Shown here one piece after another: positions 22,874 to 33,373 of a stretch of DNA of 64,000 nt. The position numbers were made by a program, and so were the translations under genes. The first letter of the stretch is position 1, and each line of letters starts with the position of its first letter. The notes beneath the pieces were generated by a model that saw only the letters and a list, made by a program, of their open reading frames with translations, searched no databases and was not told the DNA's origin. The stretch comes from Zantedeschia hybrid cultivar. Taxonomy: Eukaryota > Streptophyta > Magnoliopsida > Alismatales > Araceae. The stretch lies in assembly GCA_030544215.1 (NCBI GenBank), contig JARZZO010000009.1:47921129-47985128 (forward strand), in the 5' to 3' direction.

Positions 22874-22884
22874 CTCTCTCTCAA
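22874..22884 (-). promoter_or_regulatory. Polypurine tract of the copia element
   Basis: The minus strand reads TTGAGAGAGAG directly before the LTR start TGTAGTCAG. This is the expected place for plus-strand priming. Confidence 0.65.
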
Positions 22885-22885
22885 G

Positions 22886-23365
22886 CTAAGCATATATGTC
22901 AAAAATGCACAGCTTGGACAAAAGAGAGACAAAAACTTCCTTAGACAACCCTTTAGCAAAGACATTAGGCAGTTGATCCACTGAGCGAACATAAGAGAGG
23001 CAGATCTTCCCATTATCCAACTTCTCGCGAATGAAATGACAATCAATTTCAATATGTTTGGTGCGATTATGATGAACCGGGTTATTAGCAATGTTGATGA
23101 TAGTTTTGTTGTTACAATACAAGCGCATAGGTATGTGAACTTGAACACCAACGTCTTGAAGAAAGAGCTTAACCTATAACATCTCTGTAACGCCATGTGC
23201 CATTGATCGACATTCAGCTTCTGCACTAGAACGATTACAAACAGTTTGTTTCTTACTATGCCAAGTAACAAGGTTGCTACCTAGAAACAAACAATAACCA
23301 GTGGTTGACCTCCTATCATCACGAGAACTTGCCCAATCCGCATCAGTATAAGCATCAATTTTCAC
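22886..23365 (-). pseudogene. RNase H of the copia element
   Basis: The segment AYTDADWASSRDDRRSTTGY, then SLVTWHSKK-like and SSAEAECRSMA, gives the Asp and Glu of copia RNase H. After a frame break near 23,174, RLYCNNKTIINIANNPV and HNRTKHIEIDCHFIREKL complete the domain. The reading stops near 22,886, about where the pol product should end. Confidence 0.9.
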
Positions 23366-23367
23366 AT

Positions 23368-24290
23368 TTAGAGCCTAAATGTACAACAAGCCTCTACCAG
23401 GACAGGTTTTGGTGTAACGCAAAATTCTTTCCACAGCCCACATATCAGGATACCGGGGAGCATGCATAAATTGGTTGACAATGCTGACTGCATAGGCAAT
23501 GTCTGATCAAGTGAAGGATAAGTACAAGAGTTTCCTAACGAGACATTGGTAGGAACCTTTATCAGACTCAGACATGAGCTCCCCACCGAACTCAGATGAT
23601 CCATGATTGGTCTGTATAGGGGTATGAGCTAGTTTACAACCCACCTTCTCAGTCTCTTGAAGCAAATCAAGAGCATATTTCCGTTCACAAACATAGAAAC
23701 CTTTCTGAGACTTGGCCACCTCAATGCCAAGAAAATATTTTAGCTCCCCAAGATCCTTAATGTCAAACTCATAGGCCAAACTATCTTTAAGTTTTTGTAT
23801 CTCTATAGTATGATTTCTAGTGATAATCATGTCATCAACATACACAAGAAATATTACCGTATGACCATCCACCCATTTGGTAAAGAGAGTATGATCAGAG
23901 TTGCCCTGTTGATAGTCAAGCTGTACCATGGCAAATCTGAGCCTGTCAGACTAAGCCCTTGGAGACTACTTCAAACTATATAGTGCCTTCTTGAGCCGAC
24001 ACAGTCTCTCTATGGCTTCTAATTTAGGGGGCCTCTTCTTGTAAATCACTGTTAAGAAAGGCATTCTTAACGTTTAACTGGTGAACTTCTCAAGAAAATT
24101 GGACAACAAGGGAGAACATAACTCTGACAGATTTGAGCTTAGCCACAGGAGCAAACATCTCTAGATAATCTACACCATAAGTCTGGGTAAAGTCTTTGGC
24201 AACAAGTCGAGCTTTATACCTTTAAACAGTACCATCAGAATGGTACTTAATAGTGTACACTTAGTTGGATCCAACCAAACTCTTTCCTGA
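23368..24290 (-). pseudogene. Reverse transcriptase of the copia element
   Basis: Near 24,250 the reading RYKARLVAKDFTQTYGVDYL marks the RT start. Then come LKKALYSLK with stops in the normally invariant SPRAW segment (near 23,955), the catalytic YVDDMII near 23,840 and FDIKDLGELKYFLGIEV. Stops and at least two frame changes make it inactive. It sits between integrase and RNase H, as in all copia elements. Confidence 0.9.
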
Positions 24291-24329
24291 AGGCAAACTT
24301 ACTAACTCCAAGGTATTGTTTCTTTTGAG

Positions 24330-25640
24330 AGCTTGTATCTCTTCTTCTATGGCCTGCACCTACTTTGGGTCCTTAACAACTTCTGCAAATGAGTTAGGAA
24401 CATGATAGGTGGAAATAGCAGCAAAAAATGAACAATAGGATGGTGAGAGACGAGAATAAGAAATATAGTGAGAAATAGGATGCTTGGTATACATTCTTGT
24501 CCCTTCCTAGACAACAATAGGTAACTCCAAATCCTCAGGAGTTGTAAGTGTGAGGGTCAGAGAATGACCTGAAATTTCAACAACTTCTTAAGATGGTAGA
24601 TTTATGGAAGGCCTATGCTTGTGCCAAGTATGCTTGGAGTAAGTGAGAGTATCCAGTGGAGACTTGTCAGGCAATCTAGATGCAACACTAGTCGTATCGG
24701 TAACAAAGGGTAAAGGAGGAGCCAACTCTAGAGAAGAATCACCACAAGAACCAGGAACATCCTCCCCCTTACCAGAGGTTTGGGGGGCAAAGTAAGACTT
24801 TGATCCAAAAAAAGGTGACATATTTGAGGACATATTTTTCCCCCTTTTTTAAGTCAAAACATTTGTATCCTTTTTGAGTGAGAGAGTAACTTAGAAAGAT
24901 GCCACGGATGGCTCGAGGATCTAATTTTGTAGACCCTGGAGTTAGGGAATGAATAAAAATACACACAACCAAAGACCTTGGACTCTAAAACAAGTAGAGG
25001 ATGATTGGGACAAAGTATCTGGATAGGGGGACATAAAGTCAAGTGTTCGATAAGGCATACAGTTGATAACATATGAGATAATTAAGATCGCTTTTGTCCA
25101 GAACTTATTAGACAACTAATGTTGTAAAAAGAGTGCTCGAGAGGTCTTAAGTAAATGTCTTTTCTTTCTTTCAGCTATCCTATTTTGTTGGGGCGAGTAA
25201 TCACAAGAGGACTCATGGATGATGCCCTCATTTTCCATAAAAACATTGAGAGTCTTCTCAAAGTACTCATTTGCATTGTCCGATCTGAACACCTTAATCC
25301 GCCTTTCAAATTGGTTCTCAACCATGTTGCAGAACACTTGAATAATCTGAGATACTTCTTCATGCGATTTCATGAGGTAAACTTAACAACAGTGGAAAAA
25401 GTCATCAATAAAACTGATGAAATAATAGTGACCATCCACAGAGAAAACATGAGATGGCCCCCAAACATTAGAGTGAACAAGTTATAAAGGAAAGACACTT
25501 TTATTCATAGAATTTTGAAAATTAGTTCTACAATGCTTAGCAAGTTAACAAACTTGACACTGAAGGGTGTCAACTTTAATTGACTTGAATAATGAAGGAA
25601 ATAAGACCTTTAAAGACCTAAAAGACAAATGTCCTAAACG
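24330..25640 (-). pseudogene. Integrase of the copia element
   Basis: Zinc-binding remnants (RLGHLS near 25,630; CQVC near 25,555) precede a HSNVWGP segment with the first catalytic Asp changed to Asn near 25,470. Then come FRSDNANEYF (second Asp) and SPQQNRIAERK (Glu). The C-terminal part continues as KLDPRAIRGIFLSYSLTQKG near 24,900. The stretch 24,330-24,833 is the variable tail before RT. Several stops and frame changes are present. Confidence 0.85.
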
Positions 25641-26060
25641 ACAGTGTCACAAATAGATCACTTCATGTTTCTTTTCCATGCTACCAATACTGAATTGAAA
25701 TGCAACTCGGCCATCAGGCTCCAAATGATAGAGACCTCCCACTTCACGACCAGTCCCAATCATTTGATTGAGTTTCAGGTCTTGAAAAACATAATGAGTG
25801 GGAAAAAAGGTTATTGAACATTGAAGTGATTTGTTTAAGCTGCTAACAGATAAAAGATTAATAGGTAAGGCAAGAACATGAAGTCCGGAGGACAGATGTA
25901 GGTCATCATTGAGACTTATTGAGTCTTTACCCGCCACTGTGGCACGAGTACCATCTGCAATGGTGACGTTCTCTTGCCCAGAACTCAAGGAATATGAAGT
26001 AAAGAGAGAAGAGGTACCGTCATGTGATCTATAGCACCTGAGTCAATGACCTAAGGGTTA
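25641..26060 (-). pseudogene. Aspartic protease of the copia element
   Basis: The catalytic motif VIDSGAIDHMT is at about 26,050-26,018. It is followed by the usual NVTIADGTRATVAGKDSI and LHVLALPINLLSVSSL blocks. The frame from 25,988 to 25,647 is open for 113 codons and passes into the integrase pre-domain. In intact relatives it cuts the Gag-Pol polyprotein. Confidence 0.88.
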
Positions 26061-26299
26061 TTGGGGAAAGCAAAGTGAGTCACACTCAAGACTGTCCCAG
26101 CAGAGGTGGTAGATGAAGGCGTGCCAAACTAAGAGATGATTTGCTGAAGGTGCATAATATCACCAGAGGAGAGAGCAGGTACCTGAGGAGTAGTAAACCC
26201 ACCATCTAGAGAGGGTGTGGAAGGGTCACCTGAGTCTTGATTAAAGGCTACATTGCTCTTTGCTTGTTGTCCACTCTTAGAATTTCTGAATTTCAGCGG

Positions 26300-27180
26300 C
26301 TTCTTATCAGGATAAAGGTCCCAACACTTGTTTATATGATGGTTGTCCTTCCCACAATGAGAGCAATGTCTTCTTGTCTTGTCTTTCTCCTTTCGCTGAC
26401 CACTGTTACTCTTTACAGGCTTGAAATAGGCACTCGCAAGTCAGATGACTCAACAACGTCTCGGTTACCTATTATGACAATACCACCACTCATTACTTTC
26501 TTTCGTCCCTCCTCTCGCAGCACCTTGTGATACACTTGTTCAATGGATGGCAGGGGGTCAATATTAAGTATGTAAGCGCTTAAGCTCTCATACTCATAGG
26601 TGAGACCAACAAGAAATTTGAAGATGCGGTTCCACTCCACATGTTGCAAATAGACCCTCTAATCTTCAGTACAAGCCCAATTGTATGCAAAGTAGTAGTC
26701 TAGTTCCTCCCACATACTTTTTAGCAAACCGAATCAAGTGGTAACGCTATTATGTTTTAACTCTTGTATATTTGTTGTCAACTGATATATGCGAGAGATA
26801 TCCTGCTTTTGGCCATACATTAAGTTCAGAGTATCCCATATCTCTTTTGTTGTTCTCTTCATTATGATTAGCTGTTGAATCTCTGGACTTACAAAGTTGA
26901 GAATCCATCCCATAACCAAGTTGTTCTCTTGCTCCCACCTAGCATAGGTGGGATCCTCATGTGCTGGTTCCTTAGTCTTACCATCAGTATAGCATGTCTT
27001 ACCTCGTCCTCTAAGGAAAATATAAGCAGAGACAGATCAGAGTCAGTAATTGGTCTATATAAGCTTCACTGAAGTCATTTGCATAGCAAGTAGGTAGTGC
27101 TTAATCGATGAAGAACCAATAGGATGCATCAGGGAGGAGTTACCTTCTTGATCAGCACTGCTGGTCGTAGAAGACTCTAT
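26300..27180 (-). pseudogene. Gag of the copia element
   Basis: The copia gag block reads EPAHEDPTYARWEQ, then NLVMGWILNFVSPEIQQLI and TKEIWDTLNLMYGQ (27,000-26,740), followed by FKFLVGLTYEYESLSAYIL. A zinc knuckle CSHCGKDNHHINKC lies near 26,370-26,330. Stops occur near 27,050 and 26,735, with a frame shift near 26,900. The first residues fall near 27,180. Confidence 0.88.
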
Positions 27181-27189
27181 GACAGCCCC

Positions 27190-27868
27190 ACATGATATAA
27201 CCAGAGGAGAAGGTGACTCCCAAACATCAAGCAAATAACTCCACCAGGAACCAGCCTACTCCTAGGGTAAAAAAGGAGCACCAAACACTTACAAATAGCC
27301 ACCCGGCCCAGTCCCTTACTGCACAGGGAGGACCGAACCCACTGGACAGATGGTACTGGCCTGCTCTTTTGTGAAAACAGATCACCCGGTTGGAGAAAAA
27401 AAAAAAGCACTACAGGCCACAAACCACCAACGGGACAATAGGGGGTACCGGCCTGCTCTTTGGTGCCCTAGGACCACCAACAGGGTAAAAACAAAAGCAA
27501 AGAAAGGGGCTGAACCTGCTGAATAAACCACCAACGGGACAGAAAGATACCTAGGGAGGGACTGGCTTGCTTAGGATCACCAACAGGGCAAATAGGAAGG
27601 GCCGGTCTGCTCCTAGGTCCACCACCATGCACCGCTGGGCAGAGAAAGGGACCGGCCTACTCTAAAGTCCACCACAAGGTACCGTTGGACAGAGAAAGGG
27701 CCGGCTTGCTCCTTGGTGCCCTAGAATCACCAAAATAGGGAGCAAGAGGGAACCGGCCAGGTCTTGAATGCCCTAGGGCCACCGGACAGGGCAGGAGGAT
27801 GGCCGGCCTATAGGGGAAACCCCCCAAAGAGGACCGACCAAAGCAAAAGAAGCCCTAGGAGGGTCCGG
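27190..27868. repeat. Degenerate repeats in the leader of the copia element
   Basis: Words such as ACCGGCCTGCTC, GGTGCCCTAGG and CCACCAACAGGG recur about every 40-70 bp between the primer-binding site and gag. No gene is present. They are not found elsewhere in the window. Confidence 0.75.
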
Positions 27869-27883
27869 CCTGCTCTGATACCA
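27869..27883 (-). promoter_or_regulatory. Primer-binding site of the copia element (initiator tRNA-Met)
   Basis: The minus strand reads TGGTATCAGAGCAGG, directly after the LTR. TGGTATCAGAGC is the classic complement of plant initiator tRNA-Met. Confidence 0.92.
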
Positions 27884-28117
27884 TGAAGAATAATAGAGAG
27901 AGAGAGAGAGAACATAACTGGAGGCTGCGGCAGGTCCAAATAGAGCGCTGCCCTTCCTCTTTTATATCTTGAGTGAAAAGGGTTAATGATAAATTAGGAA
28001 GGACAAGAATATCCTTTGCTCTAATAAAATACATAATAGACCCCAACCGCTCATACAAAAGAGGAAAAAAGGAAAGTAAACTCATAAAAAAGTCTGACAA
28101 AATTACCCCTGACTACA
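27884..28117 (-). repeat. 5' LTR of the copia element
   Basis: 234 bp with the same ends as the left LTR (TGAAGAATAA ... GACTACA) and a shorter GA run. Relative to the left LTR it has an extra segment around CGCTCATACAAAAGAGG. Confidence 0.92.
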
Positions 28118-28586
28118 GTCAATATGGAAGTGGACATTAAGGACATCTACTGGACTCTAACAGGCATGTGGACCTAATGCAAAGAATAGAGAAGAAGATT
28201 TCGTTCATGGATTGCAGACTGTAGTAAAATCAGCAGCAACTTTGTTGCCTTTATTACAGTGTGAATGGCAAGTAAAAGACCAAATCATACGAAATGGAAG
28301 GCGGCAAAAGGATTGTTTGAGACGCGGATAAGATCAAACATGCGGGTGTTCACAAATTTCCATGGCCAAATTTGCAGAGACAACAAGCATTGCTTTTGGA
28401 TAGGAATCATGGAATCTATAGAACGATCAATCCACTTTTGCTATAGCATAAATAAACTAGACCAATTCTTAACCACATTCCTGCACTTGCCTCCCCCAAG
28501 CCTAAGGAAAAAGAACATGGAGTTTTCAGGTTTTAAATGGCATGTGTAAATGGGAGGGTTTCAACCACTTGGTGAAGCAATGGTGG
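28118..28586. other. Unclassified DNA between copia and the hAT MITE
   Basis: A 94-codon frame at 28,265-28,549 starts MASKRPNHTKWKAAKG, but I recognise no family and no splice context. It continues the sequence left of the copia element, so the two flanks were once joined. Confidence 0.35.
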
Positions 28587-28594
28587 GATGAAAC
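28587..28594. repeat. Left target duplication of the 463-bp hAT MITE
   Basis: GATGAAAC, repeated at 33,136-33,143. Confidence 0.88.
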
Positions 28595-28981
28595 CATAGT
28601 TGTCAATCCCGTCCCAGTCCTTGTCCCCTTTTTCTACTGGGATGGGATGTTCCTGTGTCTCGGACAATTCCGGTGTCCCGTCCCGAAATTTTTTCCATAC
28701 ACATGCCAACAAATATAAAACATACGTATATAATAAATAATCTGAAAATAAACATATAAATGTATAAATAACACAAAATTAATGCAATAGAAGCATTGAG
28801 GATAGATTTATGGATTTATAAATGAGTATATTCATCAAATAGACCTCCCGGAATAAGTTTATAAGGAGCTTAAATGCTTAGGAAATCTCATGTAAAAATA
28901 CAAATTCTGGTCGGGAAAGGTCGGGACAGGCTGAGACAGGCCAGGACAGACCGGGACATATACTGGGACATACCAGGAACT

Positions 28982-28989
28982 GTTCTATC
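28982..28989. repeat. Left target duplication of hAT copy 2
   Basis: GTTCTATC, repeated exactly at 33,060-33,067. Confidence 0.95.
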
Positions 28990-28998
28990 CAAGGTTCA

Positions 28999-29165
28999 AA
29001 AACTCGGCTCGGATCGGCACGGATCGGCCGAGTCGGACAGGTTTTGGGCCGACCGTGCCGATCCCGAGTAACCTGGCCGAGTCCAGGACTCGGATCGGCC
29101 GGTCCGAGCCGGATCAGGCGATCCGGGACCGGATCGGGCCGGGTCGGCTCGGATCAGCCCGACCC
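28999..29165. repeat. Subterminal GATCGGC-type repeats, left side of hAT copy 2
   Basis: Dense GGATCGGC, GGCCGAGTC and CCGATCC words within 180 bp of the end, directly upstream of the presumed promoter. They are candidate transposase-binding sites by analogy with other hAT elements. Confidence 0.7.
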
Positions 29166-29420
29166 AGCCCCCAACGGCTAGTTTGACTAGCCGTTGGAGG
29201 TCAAACTAGCCGTTCCCAAACGGCCAGCAACGGCTAGTTTGGGCCTTGGAGGTCTATTTAAACCCCCCCAAGGCCCTCCTAAGGCTCCACAATTGCCCTT
29301 TGAGCCTCCTAACATTCTTGCTCTCTCTCTCTCATAGAATTCTCTCTCCATCTCTCCCACGAGGTCACTTCTAGTCTACTACAAGCTCCGCAGTCTCTCA
29401 TCTTCTTGTGCTGTGAAGGA

Positions 29421-32300
29421 ATGGCATCTCAAGGTGCTGCTGAGCGGTCATCTGGGAATCCTCCTAGTGCTGATCCTGCTTGGGGTCATTGCACACCGGT
29501 GGACATGGGCCAAAGAAAGGTACAATGCAAATATTGCAACCGGGTTGTCTCTGGCGGGGTCTACCGATTCAAACAACATCTTGCTGGAATAAAAGGTGAA
29601 GTTGCAGCATGTGCTCGAGTTCCTTCAGAGGTTAGGATCCAATTTCGAACTTACATGAAGGAGAAGGAATCAAGCAAAGCAAGTACTGCCAGAAGAAGAC
29701 AGGAAATTCGAGAGGAATTGACTGAACCAGCGCGAAGGTCTGATGTTGGAGTCCGGCTTGGTGGAAGTAATCAACCTATAAATGTTGATGATTGGGATAC
29801 AAGTAAGTTTCTTATTTAACTTATTTTCATGTTCTTCATTTAACGTTTTCAGACAAATAGTTATAGTAGATTAATTTTTTTTCTTTTACATTTAAAGCTG
29901 AATTGCGACATGCAATGGAAGCAAGCCGGCGGTCCTTTGCAGATGAGGACTTATTTCGGCACACTGGAAGATATGGAGGACAAGGAAGTGGCTCCACACC
30001 TTCTGCACAAGGGAGCACTAGCGCCGGCATGAGCACTAATGTATGCGAGGAGCTGCCTCAGGAGTTCACTAGAGCTGGAGATCGTAGAGTAGGTCCAATA
30101 GATCCCTTGCTCACCAAGAAGAGGGATAAACAACCTTCTATTAGTGTTGCATTCAAGAACTTAAAACTTTGTAAGGAGAAGATAGGGAGAGCTACATCTA
30201 GGTGGTTTTTCTATAACAGTATCCCTGCTAATGCGGCCAAGGGGCCATATTATGAGTCCATGATCGAGACCATACAAGAAGTTGGCAAAGGGGTTGAGGG
30301 ACCTTCTCCATATGAGATATACAACAAGTACTTGGATATGGAAGTTGATGACATCCGAACATACATTAAATCATTTGAAAGGATCTGGGATGAGTATGGA
30401 TGCACTTTAATGTGCGATGGATGGACAGGTACATAAATCTTATATTCAGTTTCTTATCTTATCTTCATTTTTTCTTAATCAGAATGGGTCTCTTTCTGAT
30501 TTCTTATCACGTTTGGAATTTTACAGGGATAACAAGAAGAAGTATGATCAACTTCTTAATTTACTGTAAAGCTGGAACCGTATTTTGGAAGTCCATTGAT
30601 GCATCTGGAAAAATAAAGAATGCCCAGTACCTGTGTGAATTAATGGATCAAATGGTGGAAGAAGTGGGCGAAAAAAGGATTGTCCAAGTCGTTACGGACA
30701 ATGCAGCGGCGTTCAAATTAGCTGGACAAATGTTGATGCAGAAGAGAGAACATTTATACTGGATTCCCTGTTCTGCTCATTGTATTGACTTGATGTTGGA
30801 AGACATTTGCTCTGATCCGATGGTAGATGGAGTGGTCAAGTGTGGTCGATTTATCACCACATTCATCTACAATCACAACAACATTCTGGATATCATACGC
30901 ACACATACTCATGGAAGAGAGTTGCTTCGTCCGGGAGCCACCAGGTTTGCATCTCAATATATCTCTCTAGATAGTTTAAGTCAACAAAAGAACAACTTGA
31001 TTAGGATGGTGGCATCGGAAGATTGGGAGAATCACATATTGCGGCATGTACCAACTAAGGTCAGAGAGAAAGGTAAGAAAGTGCCTGATCTAATTCAGTC
31101 TAGACCCTTCTGGAGGGGGGTGCAAGCGGTGTTAAATGTTGTAGAACCGCTTGTCCGTGTCTTGCGATCTTGTGATGGAGAAAGAAGATCGGATATGGGT
31201 TTTTTATATGAAGCTATGGACAGAGCTAAGGAGCTCATTCAACTGAACAACCCAACAACCTTTGTGAAGTGGTGGGACATAATAGACAGACGTTGGGAAC
31301 ACACTTTACATCACGATCTTCATGCAGCTGGTAAGCTACTAACTTTCTATATGTATTATTTGTATACACATTTTTCTTAAGTAATAACTAACTTCGACTT
31401 ATTTATTTAGGTTATTTTTTCAACCCTCAGTACATGTTTAGAACTGATGGGAAGAAGGATAGCTATGATAGTTGTTCGGAAGTGTTGATGGGGGCTAAGT
31501 CTGTTATTAAGCGTATGCTTGCAGATGAGGACAGAGCAATATTGGCATGCAAGCAAATGCATGATTACAGAATGATGTTATACCACTTTGGGACAAGTAC
31601 TGCTCAAAGAGCTGCCAAAATTTTGAGTTCAGGTTTGAAAATTATTAACTAGATGTTCTACTTAAATTTTAATTATAGCTTGCACATTGTTGACATGGCC
31701 AATTTTTTATTTACAGCTGACTGGTGGCTAGATCATGGAAAAACATATGGGTATGAAGATCTAGCCTATGTTGCAATTCGGGTCTTAAGTCAAACAACCT
31801 CTTCATCAGGCTGTGAGAGAAACTGGAGCACCTTTGGCTTGATTCACACCAAGCAAAGGAACAGATTGAAGTCGAGCCGTCTAGAGAAGCTAGTATTCTG
31901 TCATTATAACATGAGGTTGAAGCTAAAGAATCTGGAGCTCATAAGGAACCTTCAAAGGCAGGAGAAAGAGAGAATTTCCGGACAAGCCACAGAGACGACA
32001 CATGCAGAAGAACCCATAGACTTGGATGAGCTGTTCGAGGAGCAACATCCACTAAATGCATGGGTTGATGCAAGCACCTCAAATGAGCCTGAATTCAACC
32101 CAAATGATCGGGAATGGGCGGAAGGTGAGTTAGATAATGTTCCATTACTTACTGATTTTCAACCTCCTTCTCCAAAACGTCAAAAGAAGAGCAAAAAACA
32201 AGTACCAAGCAAAAGGAAGAGTGGTACTGGAATTCAAATTGCTGATCTGGAGACTATCGAGGAAGATGATGAAACGCCAGAACCAAGTGATGAGGTCTAA
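29421..32300 (+). CDS. hAT transposase with BED zinc finger, DUF659 and hAT dimerisation domain
   Basis: Cut-and-paste transposase acting in the nucleus. Exons are 29,421-29,802, 29,898-30,428, 30,527-31,330, 31,411-31,632 and 31,717-32,300. All four introns are phase 1 with GT...AG borders, and the joined length of 2,523 nt gives 840 residues. Residues 34-64 hold a BED-type finger (C36, C39, H53, C64). DUF659 covers about 225-380, with the conserved CDGWTG and VVTDNAA aspartates, and the hAT C-terminal domain lies near 647-714 (SSSGCERNWSTF). The chosen ATG starts MASQGAAERS, which is shared with copy 1. A TAA at 32,298 ends the frame where copy 1 has a Gln codon; about 160 further tail codons follow as open sequence to 32,783, so a Pro/Gln/Tyr-rich tail may be lost. 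I cannot tell whether it is expressed. Confidence 0.88.
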
Positions 32301-32783
32301 TATCAAACCTCAAATGACTCGACATCAAAGACGAGCTCCGACAGTTCTGAGGATGGCGGAGATGCTACCAGTGCCCCAGCCCCAGCTCCACCAATTCAAT
32401 TCACTGGAGAAGAAGAATTCACACATGCTACCCAAGATGAACATCATGGTAGCAGAGGAGGACGTGAAGAATCTTACATTCAAACATTCAGCAGATCAAG
32501 GAGGAAGGACAAAGGTAAAGTTCCTCAGGAATATCAGGAGCAACTATCAGATGCATCATCATATAGTCAGCCTACTGGATATGTAGTTTACCCTCCTCAA
32601 CATTCTGATACATCCGACTATTCAGGGGGTTGTCTAGAATATCCACAATTTTCAGTCATTTATACCAATACGGATGACTATAGCCGGTATGTGATGCAGT
32701 ATGAACAATACTACCAGAGCTATATGTCATGGGCTGAGTATGTTAGCCATATGTTCATTCAGTATAATGTACGTTTGGAATAA
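32301..32783 (+). pseudogene. Cut-off C-terminal tail of the hAT transposase
   Basis: Downstream of the TAA at 32,298 the same frame stays open to the next stop after YNVRLE at about 32,783, and copy 1 reads through the equivalent position. The tail is rich in Ser, Asp, Gln and Tyr with no known domain. The TAA is a single C-to-T change from CAA. Confidence 0.65.
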
Positions 32784-32937
32784 ATGTAAGTTCATAATCA
32801 TATATGTAAGTTTATTCAAGGTTTTTTTGTCCAACAACATCTTATGTACTTCAAATCAATGTATTTCAACACAATTATGCATTAGACTTGTGTTTTATAT
32901 TTTTTCCACATTTTTTTCTATTTTTTTCTGCTATCCG

Positions 32938-33045
32938 AACCAGCCGAGCCTGACTCAGCCAGGATCGGCCGGGATCGGACTGACTCGGATCGGAATCGGC
33001 CGATCCGATCGGTTTTGGACCGGCCGATCCGGGACCCGATCCCGG
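32938..33045. repeat. Subterminal repeats, right side of hAT copy 2
   Basis: GATCGGCCGGGATCGG, CGGCCGATCCGATCGG and similar partly palindromic words within 120 bp of the 3' end. Confidence 0.7.
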
Positions 33046-33059
33046 GTTTCTTAACCTTG

Positions 33060-33067
33060 GTTCTATC
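33060..33067. repeat. Right target duplication of hAT copy 2
   Basis: GTTCTATC, identical to 28,982-28,989. Confidence 0.95.
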
Positions 33068-33135
33068 CCATTTTCTCATTGGGACGGGACATCCCAGCCA
33101 GGATAGGTTGGGACAGGATGGGGTTGACTATTATG

Positions 33136-33143
33136 GATGAAAC
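33136..33143. repeat. Right target duplication of the hAT MITE
   Basis: GATGAAAC, identical to 28,587-28,594. Confidence 0.88.
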
Positions 33144-33373
33144 CTCTAAGGGAGAGAAGCATGCCTTACGTTCACCAATCAGCTTAGGTGATTAAGGTAT
33201 AAATTAAAGAAATAGATCAAGAAGTACATTTAGTGCATTGACGGTACCTCAGACATGAGATAAGAATTTGTTTGAAGTGGATGGTACAACAAATTCATTA
33301 AATGAAGAAAAGGATGAATACAAGTATAGAAAAAGAAAAAGCTTCTCCAAAGCACACCTCGTATACAAAATAA
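33144..33373. other. Short stretch before the LINE fragment
   Basis: No gene is seen. It may hold the 3' end of the LINE, but I find no poly-A (plus-strand poly-T) tail. Confidence 0.4.

Larger units (their letters stand above)
22646..28117 (-). mobile_element. Ty1/copia LTR retrotransposon, decayed, 5.5 kb
   Basis: Two related LTRs (22,646-22,873 and 27,884-28,117) bound gag, protease, integrase, RT and RNase H in copia order on the minus strand. A perfect initiator tRNA-Met site lies next to the right LTR and a purine tract next to the left one. The target duplication is GTAAA/GTCAA. The coding region has many stops and frame changes. The LTRs differ at perhaps one base in ten by eye, so the insertion is old. 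Confidence 0.93.
28990..33059 (+). mobile_element. hAT transposon copy 2, potentially complete
   Basis: The 4,070-bp element starts CAAGGTTCAAAAACTCGG and ends GGGTTTCTTAACCTTG; the first eight bases form near-perfect inverted ends. The exact 8-bp duplication GTTCTATC borders it. It has subterminal GATCGGC repeats on both sides and one transposase gene with five exons that join in frame. It is a sister of copy 1. Confidence 0.96.
28595..33135. mobile_element. hAT-type MITE (463 bp without its insert), split by hAT copy 2
   Basis: The outer ends are CATAGTTGTCAATCCC on the left and GGGGTTGACTATTATG on the right, imperfect inverted repeats. GATGAAAC flanks both. After removing hAT copy 2 and one target copy, about 463 bp remain, rich in GGGAC/GTCCC words and without a gene. 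It must rely on a transposase supplied elsewhere. The ends differ from those of the nested hAT, so it is a different family. Confidence 0.85.
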
